A stretch of 64,000 nt of DNA from Photobacterium chitinilyticum (lineage in GTDB: Bacteria > Pseudomonadota > Gammaproteobacteria > Enterobacterales > Vibrionaceae), in assembly GCF_004104355.1 (NCBI RefSeq), contig NZ_RJLM01000005.1:310001-374000 (forward strand), given 5' to 3'. The translations under genes and the position numbers were made by a program. Below the pieces are notes generated by a model, which was not told where the DNA came from, did no database searches, and worked only from the letters and a program-made list of their open reading frames with translations. Below are positions 8,275-16,207 of the stretch, in pieces (position 1 is the first letter of the stretch; the number at the start of each line of letters is the position of its first letter).

Positions 8275-8771
8275 TATTTGCAGACTTCAACACTAAATAT
8301 CTCCTGCTGACAGACGGAGAAAACCTTCAGGTCATCTTCGCGGTTCCAAAGGACGAAAGTCCATTGCCGCCTGATATAGAAAAAGAAGCCTTGGAACTAA
8401 CACCAAATTCCGCAAGGGCGTTTATTGCAGACGGTATCCCGGTTCAATTCTGGAGCAAGTGCCTTGTTCCCGTTCAACAGATTAATGATTCAATTCAGAG
8501 AATCCCAAAGCAAGTGACCAAAGCCCCTTCGGGGGCGGCGGTTTCCTCTATGCCGTTGCATGAAGTCGCCATTCCATTAGACAAAGCCATTACAGCCGAG
8601 CACTTGGCCTTGCTAGCCCAAGTTGAATGCATCAATTCTGTCCAGCTAGCCAAGAAAAGCCGCCTGAATGGTCACCGTGAAAATGCTGCCTTTCTGCTCA
8701 ATGATGCTGCTGAATACCGTCGAGTTTTTCAGGCATTCCGCCGAGCTGTTGATGTCATGGGTGGCCTGTGA
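8271..8771 (+). CDS. Prophage early protein with duplicated C-terminal motif
   Basis: A 166-residue protein. The N-terminal half has short strands (FADFNTKYLLLTDGENLQVIF); the middle is Pro/Ala-rich; the C-terminal about 45 residues are helical and contain SRLNGHRENAAFLLNDA. That motif recurs in the next gene (FRLNGERRLAIQFLNDA), so the two share a small domain. The stop overlaps the next start (TGATG). No family is known to me; a DNA- or replication-related helper is possible from position alone. Confidence 0.6.
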   Translation: MIFADFNTKYLLLTDGENLQVIFAVPKDESPLPPDIEKEALELTPNSARAFIADGIPVQFWSKCLVPVQQINDSIQRIPKQVTKAPSGAAVSSMPLHEVAIPLDKAITAEHLALLAQVECINSVQLAKKSRLNGHRENAAFLLNDAAEYRRVFQAFRRAVDVMGGL

Positions 8772-8929
8772 TGAACAATAACCTGTACCACCTCCTGAAA
8801 AGAGAAATCCGCGCCAGCCTGATACTGGCGCGAAACTTCCGCCTTAACGGCGAGCGCCGTTTGGCAATCCAGTTTCTCAATGATGCAGGCCGGACACGTG
8901 CTGAGCTGGCTGCATTAAGGGGGCTTTAA
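8771..8929 (+). CDS. Very small prophage protein paralogous to the C-terminus of its neighbour
   Basis: A 52-residue basic helical protein encoded by ATG at 8771 (overlapping the previous stop by one base) to TAA at 8927-8929, which itself overlaps the next ATG. It aligns with the last part of the 166-residue upstream protein across about 30 positions, centred on the shared RLNG and LNDA motifs. Probably arose by local duplication. Function unknown. Confidence 0.6.
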   Translation: MNNNLYHLLKREIRASLILARNFRLNGERRLAIQFLNDAGRTRAELAALRGL

Positions 8930-9117
8930 TGGAAGACTTCGGTTTTGGCTGGTTCGCCTTCGGTTGGTTTATTGCCGTTTTAATCGGTTGGTCAGGAGGG
9001 CGAGCAGAAAAAGTGACGGCACCTAAGCCGTCAGAGTTCAGCAGTGCCATTGTCTATGCGTGGGCAATTGTCGGCGTGATGTGTTGGATTATGGGGGCTA
9101 TTCATGCTCCGAACTAA
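8929..9117 (+). CDS. Small prophage membrane protein
   Basis: A 62-residue protein with two hydrophobic segments (about residues 6-22, FGWFAFGWFIAVLIGWSGG, and about 39-57, AIVYAWAIVGVMCWIMGA) joined by a short polar loop. It starts in a 1-base overlap with the preceding gene and ends 14 bases inside the replication initiator gene. A two-pass inner-membrane protein; possibly involved in lysis or host membrane remodelling, but this is not shown by the sequence. Confidence 0.6.
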   Translation: MEDFGFGWFAFGWFIAVLIGWSGGRAEKVTAPKPSEFSSAIVYAWAIVGVMCWIMGAIHAPN

Positions 9118-11281
9118 CGATTTGCTGTATGTGGCTGGCGCTGTCCAGCCCCATGACCAGACCCAAAACAACCAAGCCGCTTATGATAGCGGTTTTTTAG
9201 GATTCCATTTTTGTGGCCCGCAACCCGAAGGGGCAGTTTCGTCACAGAAAACGACTGCCGCTTGGGAGCTGGAACGCGTCAACAGACAGAACGTCTTTCT
9301 TGCCGATATGCAAAAAGAGCACGAACGCTCTTTGCCGAAAGTTAGCGCCGAACACCTCCGCGAAGCGGCGGCACGGAGTGCCGGGAACAATAGGCTTGTC
9401 CAAGGGCGCAAAAGTCCGACACACCCGCAACAGGCCCAATTAGACAAGATTCTGCGACAGGAGCGCAAGCTACAGCGCGGTGATACCGTACTGGCAAGTA
9501 CCGAGTCCGTCTACAGCCACGATACGCTCTACGCGCTCTCGGGTGACGAATTCAGCGCCCGTATCTTGTCGCCGAAAGGCAAAACCAAGGTGGTCGAGCC
9601 CAAAGTCACCCCGAACATGGTCAGGCTAATGCAGCGTGATTGGTCGGGGCAGTGCAAAGTCCAGTTCTACACCCAGACCCCGAGCAGCGGCGCACCGGAT
9701 GCACAGGAAGGCGACCGTTTCACCGAGAGCCTGACCAAACGGGCCGTCAGCAAGATTTTTGAGTCCGGTGCCTATGTCGCCACCTGTCATGGCGGTTTCT
9801 GTACCTTCCTGACCCTGACGTTCACCCAAGAGCAGCGCTTTCGGATTATGGGCGGCATGGTCGAGGGGGATGCCGCCCCGTATTGCACCTTGCCCAAGCC
9901 GCCGTTGCCAGCGAGCAAAACCCGCGGCCCGCGTTCGATGCTGTCGGGCCGTCCGCAGCTCAGGTGTACCGACGGCACCAACACCCCGGTAAGCATCAGG
10001 CGCAACATGGCAACGTATGTCGAGGACATTGCCGGGCCATATTGCTATATCGACACCTTGGCCGATGACCCGGCGGCCACCGTCGACATTTTTGATGACG
10101 GCACGGTCAAGGTCATGAACGAAGACGGCGAGATTGCCGGGCCGTATACCCCGACATTCCTCAAGCCGGAACAAGAATTCACCATCACCAAGGAAGCCGA
10201 AACCACCATTGGCCGGGAAGTATCCCGTTTCCTCGACGGGGCGAAAAAAATGTACCAGCGCGGCTGGACAGCCAGCCATACCGTCGAGAAAGATGCCGAA
10301 ACAGGCGAGAAAACACGCATACAGGCCGAAAAGCGTATTCCCGGTCACAGCAAACCCAGCGAGTTCGGCCCCACGGAAGAAACGGCAGATTTTCATTATA
10401 TCTGGGTGGCAGAATGCCCGGCCAACGATGACGGCGAGCCCAACCCTCATGTACACGTACTGCTTAACTGGGCAGTCCCTGAATCGCTGTTCTCGGCATG
10501 GTCGCAGCGGCTCGAAAAGCTATGGGGCAACGGCTTCGCCCACCTAGAGCGAATCCGGCAACCTAAAGCCGCAGGCTCTTACATCATCAAGGCAGTCGGT
10601 TATGCCGCCAAGGGCGAGAACGCCGACCAAGGCTTGATAAAAGGCAACCGCTACAACATTGCCCAGTGCAGCCGTGCTCCGGCATGGGACTGTATTGCCA
10701 GTTTCGAGGCCGACAACATCACCGCCATCATCAAGGAATGCGGTTACAAGCTGGAGCAATGGCGCAGGCCGCTAAACCGCCACCTCAAGCGGCTTGAAAA
10801 GCAGCTAGACCAAACCATCAAGGCGAAAGCGATAGCGAAAAAGGCCAAAAAGCCCGAGCAGGACGTCAACAAGCTGACCGCCCGTATTATCCGGCTTGAA
10901 CACCAAATGAAGACGGTTCGCGACCAGACCAGAAGCCGGGAGGTCTACGCCCACACCAAGAACATTTTCTGCCTGTCATTCGATGGCGAGCAGGCCGAAA
11001 CCAAAGCCTATGACTTTTTGCTCTGGGCCGCCGGAGCCCGCGGCTGGTCGATGACTCCCGTCACCGTGGAGGACGACACCGAATACATCGAGTCAGTCAG
11101 CGAGGCCAAAGCCGTAGCCCGGAAAGAGTACGCCAGCCAGTACCGCCGCTTTGAAGACAGGCGGGCCTACTGGCATAGCGTATTGAGTGACCCGCTGACA
11201 CCGCCGGAAGGCGATATCGAGGCGGAACGCGCCAAGCATATGCGCGTCCGTCATGAATACGAACAATGGATAGCAATATAA
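9104..11281 (+). CDS. HUH-endonuclease replication initiator (PM2 P12-like)
   Basis: A 725-residue rolling-circle replication initiator. Motif 1 is FLTLTFT (235-241); the metal-binding HUH motif is PHVHVLLNW with His449 and His451; motif 3 has two tyrosines in YIIKAVGYAAKG (Tyr493 and Tyr500, with Lys496 and Lys503), the superfamily I layout of phiX174 A and P2 A proteins. It would nick one strand at the phage origin and stay bound through a tyrosine. PM2 P12 (about 634 residues) is the corresponding corticovirus protein. About 230 residues precede motif 1, and a basic coiled region (about 555-625) follows. No helicase domain is present, so host helicase is needed. The frame is long, GC-rich and intact. 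Confidence 0.85.
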   Translation: MLRTNDLLYVAGAVQPHDQTQNNQAAYDSGFLGFHFCGPQPEGAVSSQKTTAAWELERVNRQNVFLADMQKEHERSLPKVSAEHLREAAARSAGNNRLVQGRKSPTHPQQAQLDKILRQERKLQRGDTVLASTESVYSHDTLYALSGDEFSARILSPKGKTKVVEPKVTPNMVRLMQRDWSGQCKVQFYTQTPSSGAPDAQEGDRFTESLTKRAVSKIFESGAYVATCHGGFCTFLTLTFTQEQRFRIMGGMVEGDAAPYCTLPKPPLPASKTRGPRSMLSGRPQLRCTDGTNTPVSIRRNMATYVEDIAGPYCYIDTLADDPAATVDIFDDGTVKVMNEDGEIAGPYTPTFLKPEQEFTITKEAETTIGREVSRFLDGAKKMYQRGWTASHTVEKDAETGEKTRIQAEKRIPGHSKPSEFGPTEETADFHYIWVAECPANDDGEPNPHVHVLLNWAVPESLFSAWSQRLEKLWGNGFAHLERIRQPKAAGSYIIKAVGYAAKGENADQGLIKGNRYNIAQCSRAPAWDCIASFEADNITAIIKECGYKLEQWRRPLNRHLKRLEKQLDQTIKAKAIAKKAKKPEQDVNKLTARIIRLEHQMKTVRDQTRSREVYAHTKNIFCLSFDGEQAETKAYDFLLWAAGARGWSMTPVTVEDDTEYIESVSEAKAVARKEYASQYRRFEDRRAYWHSVLSDPLTPPEGDIEAERAKHMRVRHEYEQWIAI

Positions 11282-11295
11282 GGGAACGATGCGAA

Positions 11296-11463
11296 ATGGA
11301 TAGATTGGAACAAATAACGTCAGAGCTAGGCAAGGAAGTCGACAAGGCCAAGGGCAGCATGGTGGCAGGCAAAATCATGACCCCGCTGCGCTTGGTGCTG
11401 GCATGGATGAACGGCGTTAACGCCAAACTGATGGAACTGGAGCAAAGAGGGAAACATGGCTAA
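11296..11463 (+). CDS. Small prophage protein, helical
   Basis: A 55-residue protein in the early operon. The ATG at 11296 lies 15 bases after the replication initiator stop with AGGGAA about 10 bases upstream; a further in-frame ATG at 11266 would overlap the initiator. Amphipathic helical sequence (LEQITSELGKEVDKAKG and VNAKLMELEQRG). Not recognised. Confidence 0.5.
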   Translation: MDRLEQITSELGKEVDKAKGSMVAGKIMTPLRLVLAWMNGVNAKLMELEQRGKHG

Positions 11464-11887
11464 GGACTCAAACGGCTGGCCCGTTCGCAAAACCATCAAC
11501 CCGACACTGGGCGGAAAGCGGTGTAATTGCAGCGACATACTGACAATTCACCAAGCCAGAGGGAAGCGTAAAAAATTCCTGTACTCAATGTGTGACAACT
11601 GCGGTACCGACCAGCGCACGGGCCCCCGTATTCAGGAAAGATTTAAGCAGTACTTCGCCACCATGGCCGAGCTGACGGCCAGCGAGGAGGCAAACCAAAC
11701 CGATGACAAGCCGACGTTAGCCGAACCCGAAGTGGTCCCCGCTGACAACAAGCCGACGGTTGAACCGGAACAAACCGAAACACCCACGGAGCCGGAACCG
11801 GACAAAAAGCCGAGTGCTTGGCGCGTAATCCTGACCGGAGTCATTCTGGGCGGCCTGACAGGCGGCGCTATTACCCGTTTATCGTAA
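11456..11887 (+). CDS. Zinc-ribbon protein with C-terminal membrane anchor (prophage)
   Basis: A 143-residue protein. Four cysteines in two pairs (Cys23/Cys25 in CNC, Cys46/Cys49 in CDNCG) suit a zinc ribbon in the first 55 residues. The middle is a long acidic, Pro- and Glu-rich linker, and the last about 18 residues (VILTGVILGGLTGGAITRL) form a transmembrane anchor. It overlaps the preceding gene by 8 bases. Zinc-ribbon proteins in PM2 (P13/P14 type) act as transcription activators; whether this anchored one does so or is a virion membrane protein is open. Confidence 0.6.
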   Translation: MAKDSNGWPVRKTINPTLGGKRCNCSDILTIHQARGKRKKFLYSMCDNCGTDQRTGPRIQERFKQYFATMAELTASEEANQTDDKPTLAEPEVVPADNKPTVEPEQTETPTEPEPDKKPSAWRVILTGVILGGLTGGAITRLS

Positions 11888-11905
11888 CTAAACCAAAGGA
11901 AACGT

Positions 11906-12400
11906 ATGGAAACTGAAAACTTAGCCGTAAACGATGCCGAACTGGGCGACACTCCGGCCATCGAAACCCATTCAGAGCAAGACGAAAAAGCATTTTTGTC
12001 GACACTGGATGATGACAGCCAGGACTTTGACCCAACATCGGTTAAAGCCAAAGAAGACGACAAGAAAGCCGAAACCGAAGCGGCAGCCGGAGTCGTATTC
12101 ATCGGCCTGATGACCGTAGAGCAAACCATGAAAACCTTGGTTCACCCTGAATTCGGCTTCGACCCTGACCAGTCCGAGGCAGTGGCCTACAAAGTTGCGC
12201 CGCTCATTGTGAAATATGGCGGCAATCCGCCGCCTTGGCTCGCTGCCTACATGGATGAAATCATGGCCGTCGCCGCCATCGGCATGTTGGCTATCTCCAG
12301 TTGGATGCAGGTCAAACAGCTGAAAGCTGCCGATATCGCCGCGGCCAAAGAGAAAGCCAAGCAAGCCGCCAACGATGACCATCAACAGGAGGCCGCTTGA
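11906..12400 (+). CDS. Prophage membrane protein, acidic N-terminus
   Basis: A 164-residue protein. The first about 60 residues are very acidic (DEKAFLSTLDDDSQDF); hydrophobic segments follow at about 62-72 and about 119-135 (IMAVAAIGMLAISSWM), with a basic Ala/Lys C-terminal tail. It lies directly before the packaging ATPase and ends in a TTGA overlap with it. Could be a vesicle or packaging-vertex membrane protein, as in other internal-membrane phages where the ATPase needs membrane partners; inferred from position. Confidence 0.6.
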   Translation: METENLAVNDAELGDTPAIETHSEQDEKAFLSTLDDDSQDFDPTSVKAKEDDKKAETEAAAGVVFIGLMTVEQTMKTLVHPEFGFDPDQSEAVAYKVAPLIVKYGGNPPPWLAAYMDEIMAVAAIGMLAISSWMQVKQLKAADIAAAKEKAKQAANDDHQQEAA

Positions 12401-13062
12401 AACTCCAACCTATCAACCAGAACAATGCGCTAGATAATCACCATGCGTATGCGGTTGGTATGTCTGGCTGCGGGAAGACTTCCGCAGCCAAAAAGCTGTT
12501 TATCAAGGCAGCCGACCAAGTCGCAATATTCGACCCGCTCAATGATTACGAAGGAAAACTCGCCGGACGGGTAGTTCGCGGCTACGACAAGCTCAAAGAC
12601 TTTGCGGTAGCGCTTATCGCCGGACGCAAAACCAATCAGGGTTTCAAGATAGCCTACACGCCAAAGCACGAAACCACCGAGGCCGATTTCGATAAGTTCT
12701 GCTCTGTGGTCTGGGGCGTGGGAAATGGCAAGCACAAAAAACCGCTCAAGGTGATTTGTGAAGAAGTGGCCGAGCACAGCAATACCACTGCGAAGGCAAC
12801 TGGGTACCACGGCAAGATTTTGAGGCTAGGGCGCAAGTACGGCCTGCATTCTATTAACATGTTCCAGCGTGGTCAGGAGGTATCAAAAACCATCATAGAT
12901 AACTGCCAGTATGCCTGTGTGATGATGCAAAAAGCCGATGACAGTGCCCGCTACCTTCAGCAAAAAACGGGGATTCCGGCGGTAAAGATAATGCCACTAA
13001 GGAAGCTTGAGTATATCTTACAAGATGGGAAAGAATGGAGTAAGGGGGTGATTAGCTGGTAA
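12397..13062 (+). CDS. Genome-packaging ATPase (PM2 P9 / FtsK-HerA A32 type)
   Basis: A 221-residue P-loop ATPase matching the packaging ATPases of PRD1, PM2 and relatives in size and motifs. Walker A is GMSGCGKTS (21-29), Walker B LKVICEEVAE (117-126), and a conserved region with Arg/Gln reads FQRGQEVSKTIIDNCQY (156-172). It would pump the circular genome into the preformed membrane-lined capsid or organise it there. The start codon is TTG at 12397, overlapping the preceding TGA as TTGA, so it is translationally coupled. A perfect inverted repeat follows at once. Confidence 0.85.
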   Translation: MKLQPINQNNALDNHHAYAVGMSGCGKTSAAKKLFIKAADQVAIFDPLNDYEGKLAGRVVRGYDKLKDFAVALIAGRKTNQGFKIAYTPKHETTEADFDKFCSVVWGVGNGKHKKPLKVICEEVAEHSNTTAKATGYHGKILRLGRKYGLHSINMFQRGQEVSKTIIDNCQYACVMMQKADDSARYLQQKTGIPAVKIMPLRKLEYILQDGKEWSKGVISW

Positions 13063-13098
13063 AATAACAGCTAACACTAATGTGGTTAGCTGTTATTT
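13062..13098. terminator. Bidirectional terminator between ATPase and PIN-like gene
   Basis: AAATAACAGCTAAC, a 9-base loop, then the perfect complement GTTAGCTGTTATTT: a 14-bp stem flanked by A/T on both sides, between two convergent genes. It would stop the rightward early transcript and the leftward nuclease transcript. Confidence 0.75.
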
Positions 13099-13104
13099 AC
13101 TTCA

Positions 13105-14364
13105 TCACTTGGGCTCTACTTGCTTTCTCTTGATTTCTTTCAACAATTCAAACTGAGCTTTTCCTAGAGCTAAGTCCATATGTTTTTTGTTAGCCTTTTC
13201 TTTTATTTTTCTTTCGCAACCCATTGCTTTTTTATGATTTAATTCCAAAAGGGTTTGGTCTATTTTGTCTAATCTTTCATAGTATTCTTCCTCTTCCCCT
13301 AGATGTAGGAAGTCATCATCAAAATAATCAAGAGAAGCCAGCTCACCTTCTAGGTTAAGTTCCCCTCTAGTAAAATTCAACAATTCAATGAAATTTCTAA
13401 TGCGACTTATTACACTATTTGACCGTTCTTCTTTACCCAGTGATGGAAGGTTTGTAACTTCGCGAATTTCCGCAATTACACCATCAGAAACATTTGTATT
13501 AAGATAGTCACGAGCGTAATTAATGAAAGGTTCTATGTTGTAAGCATAAAAGTAATCAAGTTCGGTCTTGTTATATATTTCGTCAACAAGCTCAGGCCTG
13601 AAGCCCGTTGTCTTACCTTTTACCTTGTGCCACCAGTCCTCTTTCTTGTCACCTGTAATAAAAATGAGGGATTTTAGGTTTTCATCCTTTGCTCGAGATA
13701 TAATCTGCTGCCAAACAATTAAGTCGCCATATTGCTTATGGTATAAAACTCCGCCATGCGTAAATGAGTCATCATCATTTTTTGATTTTTTTGCATCTTT
13801 ATATCCCGGAGGGATAAGATTTTCATATCGAACTTTCCCTTCTTCTTCAATAATATTTATACATTCTTGACTCGGTTGCTCCCCAACCTTTCCATCGAGA
13901 AGGGTTTCGAGACGTTGTAATATAAAATCCTCGGAGTTTACGTTCATACTTCTAGATTCTAAATCATCAAGCTCAGTATAGAAGTCGTCAGCTAATGATG
14001 ATATATCACTAATTAACTTATCAGGATTGATATGGCTATTCCGATTTTTCAAATTCAGATTGCTTAGTTCTTTTTGAAGTCCACTTATGTTTTTTTTAAC
14101 CGTTTCTTTTGTCTTATCGAATAATTGATGTTGTTCTTCAATAGTAGTAAGTCGATTACGTTGATACTCTAAACCAACATGATGGGGAACCCATATCCTA
14201 GCTTGCAATTGCTCCATTATTTTAAAAAATGCTTCTCGTGCGTCAGATTGATAACGATATAAATTTGTAAACACATTGGTATCAAATACAAATATGGCAT
14301 TATCCCAAAGTAGTGTTAGTTCTTCTTTATTGGGTTTACTAAACCCTCTAAACGAATCTTTCAT
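13105..14364 (-). CDS. PIN-like (PIN_8) nuclease protein, prophage cargo
   Basis: A 419-residue protein. The N-terminus has the PIN-like signature IFVFDTNVFTNLYRY (about 27-41; Asp of DTN is a metal ligand), then WVPHHVGLEYQRNR (about 57-70, with Glu), a long coiled middle (about 75-180), and the closing LIFITGDKKEDWW (about 235-247; Asp) typical of PIN_8 domains. The acidic residues expected for a metal-dependent RNase are present. The C-terminal about 140 residues are charged and helical. The gene is markedly AT-rich, is inverted relative to the phage operons, and sits between packaging ATPase and capsid genes. AGAGGAT precedes the ATG. A defence or abortive-infection role carried by the prophage is inferred; the family is not proven to do this here. 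Confidence 0.75.
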   Translation of the reverse strand: MKDSFRGFSKPNKEELTLLWDNAIFVFDTNVFTNLYRYQSDAREAFFKIMEQLQARIWVPHHVGLEYQRNRLTTIEEQHQLFDKTKETVKKNISGLQKELSNLNLKNRNSHINPDKLISDISSLADDFYTELDDLESRSMNVNSEDFILQRLETLLDGKVGEQPSQECINIIEEEGKVRYENLIPPGYKDAKKSKNDDDSFTHGGVLYHKQYGDLIVWQQIISRAKDENLKSLIFITGDKKEDWWHKVKGKTTGFRPELVDEIYNKTELDYFYAYNIEPFINYARDYLNTNVSDGVIAEIREVTNLPSLGKEERSNSVISRIRNFIELLNFTRGELNLEGELASLDYFDDDFLHLGEEEEYYERLDKIDQTLLELNHKKAMGCERKIKEKANKKHMDLALGKAQFELLKEIKRKQVEPK

Positions 14365-14588
14365 TCTATCCTCTGTGCTTATATCGTATTTGCGCTTAAA
14401 GTATCATAGTTCAACGCTCAGTTTCCCGATGTAAGCTACTAAAAATATTAGAAAAGTAAGATGCAAATCAAATCTAAGCGATTTTTATTTCTATAGCCTT
14501 AGCATTTTGTTTTTTTCTTGCCTTAAAACCAAATCACCTGCTTTTCTGTTGGGGAATTCATCACGTTCAACAACAGAGAGCAAATAAC
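14365..14588 (+). promoter_or_regulatory. Divergent intergenic region: promoters of PIN-like gene and virion operon
   Basis: These 224 AT-rich bases separate the leftward nuclease from the rightward virion operon. Because the hairpin at 13062-13098 should stop the upstream operon, the capsid operon most likely starts here. No -35/-10 pair is clear enough to mark. Confidence 0.4.
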
Positions 14589-14702
14589 ATGAGTGCAAAA
14601 ACAAAAGGCTATGTGATTACGGCTGTAATTGCATTGGTAGTCGCCGGGGGCGTTGTCTGGGCGTCAAACAATGTCGATGCTGTCGATGATGTAATCGGGT
14701 AA
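14589..14702 (+). CDS. Tiny virion-operon membrane protein (37 aa)
   Basis: ATG at 14589 to TAA at 14702. One transmembrane helix (YVITAVIALVVAGGVVWA, about 8-25) has a Lys-rich N-terminus and an acidic tail (DAVDD). Small helical membrane proteins of this kind line the vesicle beneath the PM2 capsid and sit next to the capsid gene; homology to a particular PM2 protein (for example P3) is suggested by position only. Confidence 0.6.
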   Translation: MSAKTKGYVITAVIALVVAGGVVWASNNVDAVDDVIG

Positions 14703-14712
14703 GGGGTAGGTC

Positions 14713-15564
14713 ATGGAATTACTGAGTACTCCTTTCGCACCACGCCCCAAAGAGCTTGACCCGGTAGAGGGTGTCGGCTGGGGCAACCGTGCATCATTGC
14801 GTCTGGTCGCTGGCCCGACGTATCACAGTATCGAGCTGGTCACCGATATTACCGACCCGGCAGATATCGAGCGCGTCGAAGTGGCGCTCAACGGTACGCC
14901 AAAATACAGCATCAGCGGCGAAACGCTGGTCGAGTTGCAGGCCCACCGCAAGAACTACGCCGAGCCGGGGCGTTATATCGTGTCGTTTGGCGACCCGACG
15001 CTACGTACAAAAATCGGCGTCCGTCAGACCGACCTTGTCACCTTGGGCGGTGAAATCTGGTTTGTCTATATCACCCTGAAAAGCAAGCCCGCAGCCGATG
15101 CCGACGGCAAGGCCATCCATGCGCCGAGCATCCGAGCCCGTGCCCATGTACTGCCATCACAGAGCGTGCGCTATTACATGCCGCGCCTGTATGAAATCAC
15201 ATGGCATGCTGCCGCTACTGGCCGCACCCCGTTTGATTTCTCCGAGCGCAGCCCGGCACTGAACCTCAAGCGCATCCACTTCAAGGACGGTTCTATCGAG
15301 CGTGTTCGCGTCGTGCGTGACGACCTCGAAGAGCTGAACGTCACCAAGGAAGACAACGCGTTTGACTTGGCCCAGTCGAAGAAAGAGCAGTGTGTTGGCT
15401 GGTTCAGCCTTGATTTCATCCGCTACGGCTTCGGTGCCGACGGCATGCTCAATACCGCCGCCCGCAAACAGCTGGCCTTCGAGCTGGACAAAAACAAGGT
15501 CGGCAGTGTGCCGGTGATTATCGAAGCGGTTGAGCAGGTGAACGCATTGCCGGAAGCGGCATAA
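14713..15564 (+). CDS. Major capsid protein (PM2 P2-like, double jelly roll)
   Basis: A 283-residue soluble, beta-rich protein without signal or membrane segment. PM2 P2 is 269 residues and forms pseudo-hexameric trimers of double jelly rolls. The call rests on length, on conserved placement after the packaging ATPase and before the small membrane proteins, and on alternating-strand sequences (SLRLVAGPTYHSIELVTDIT, EIWFVYITLKSK, LYEITWHAAA, LKRIHFKDGSIERVRVV). AAGGGG precedes the ATG. A C-terminal helical/strand segment with PVIIEAVEQ closes the fold. It is intact, and its GC-rich codon use matches the operon. A fold prediction would settle it. Confidence 0.75.
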   Translation: MELLSTPFAPRPKELDPVEGVGWGNRASLRLVAGPTYHSIELVTDITDPADIERVEVALNGTPKYSISGETLVELQAHRKNYAEPGRYIVSFGDPTLRTKIGVRQTDLVTLGGEIWFVYITLKSKPAADADGKAIHAPSIRARAHVLPSQSVRYYMPRLYEITWHAAATGRTPFDFSERSPALNLKRIHFKDGSIERVRVVRDDLEELNVTKEDNAFDLAQSKKEQCVGWFSLDFIRYGFGADGMLNTAARKQLAFELDKNKVGSVPVIIEAVEQVNALPEAA

Positions 15565-15573
15565 GGGGGCGGC

Positions 15574-15852
15574 ATGGATTTGCTTGATAGCCTTGGGGAA
15601 ACCTTGGGCGGCCTGACCGATTCGGTACTGAGCGGCGGCGAAAAGCTGGTCGACTCTTGGTTTGACCACGAGGCCGACAAGGTCGCGTCTGCCGCGCCGG
15701 AAGAAAACCGCACCGTCACGCATAAGGAGCCCGCCCAGCAACCGACCGGGCAGCCCATTTATCCCGCGAACACCATGCCGACCAGCATGATGATGTTCGG
15801 CGGCATGATGGTGCTGATGCTGTTCATGCTCCTGATGCTAAGGGGGAAATGA
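15574..15852 (+). CDS. Virion membrane protein with Met-rich C-terminal helix
   Basis: A 92-residue protein. The N-terminal half is amphipathic (LDSLGETLGGLTDSVLSGGE); the middle is polar and Pro/Gln-rich; the C-terminus is one strongly hydrophobic Met-rich helix (MFGGMMVLMLFMLLML, about 73-90). It follows the capsid gene by 9 bases and overlaps the next start. Probable vesicle-membrane structural protein, inferred from operon position. Confidence 0.6.
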   Translation: MDLLDSLGETLGGLTDSVLSGGEKLVDSWFDHEADKVASAAPEENRTVTHKEPAQQPTGQPIYPANTMPTSMMMFGGMMVLMLFMLLMLRGK

Positions 15853-16004
15853 TGCCGTTACTATTCTGGCCGTTGCTCGCTGGCACCGTGGGCTTTGTCA
15901 GCGGGCTATTTACGGGGGAGGCGCTAGGCCGAACCCTCAAGCTATTGGTCGCGGTGGTTATGGGGCTGTGGCTCTACAACATCGTATGGGGGAAGAAAGC
16001 ATGA
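15849..16004 (+). CDS. Tiny two-pass virion membrane protein (51 aa)
   Basis: ATGATG at 15849 overlaps the preceding TGA; the stop is at 16002-16004. Two hydrophobic helices (LLFWPLLAGTVGFVSGLF and LKLLVAVVMGLWLYNIV) flank GEALGR. Coupled by overlaps at both ends. Probably a component of the internal membrane. Confidence 0.6.
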   Translation: MMPLLFWPLLAGTVGFVSGLFTGEALGRTLKLLVAVVMGLWLYNIVWGKKA

Positions 16005-16207
16005 TGGGCATTCCGGGTATCACCAACTCCGGCACGATGCCGATTGATGCGGGCGGCGGCTCGGCTGGACCGTCGAGCGCCAAGGCCAACAACAAGTCGG
16101 GCTTTCGTGTCGGGGCCATCAATATGGGCGGTGGCGGCGGTTCAAACCTGCTGCTGTTCGTTGTTGTCCTCGCAGGAATGTGGTTTCTGATGGGCAAGGG
16201 GGTCTGA
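16001..16207 (+). CDS. Small Gly-rich virion membrane protein (68 aa)
   Basis: ATGATG at 16001 overlaps the previous stop; this start is preferred to an upstream GTG because it keeps the coupling pattern. A Gly/Ser-rich N-terminal half (DAGGGSAGPSSAKANN) leads to one C-terminal transmembrane helix (LLLFVVVLAGMWFLMG). The protein ends where the next gene begins. Likely a membrane-associated structural protein. Confidence 0.6.
   Translation: MMGIPGITNSGTMPIDAGGGSAGPSSAKANNKSGFRVGAINMGGGGGSNLLLFVVVLAGMWFLMGKGV

Noticed and set aside
9181-10759. Several long antisense and alternative frames opposite the replication initiator
   Set aside because: They lie in the GC-rich coding region of a strong gene, lack ribosome sites and known motifs, and reflect codon bias.
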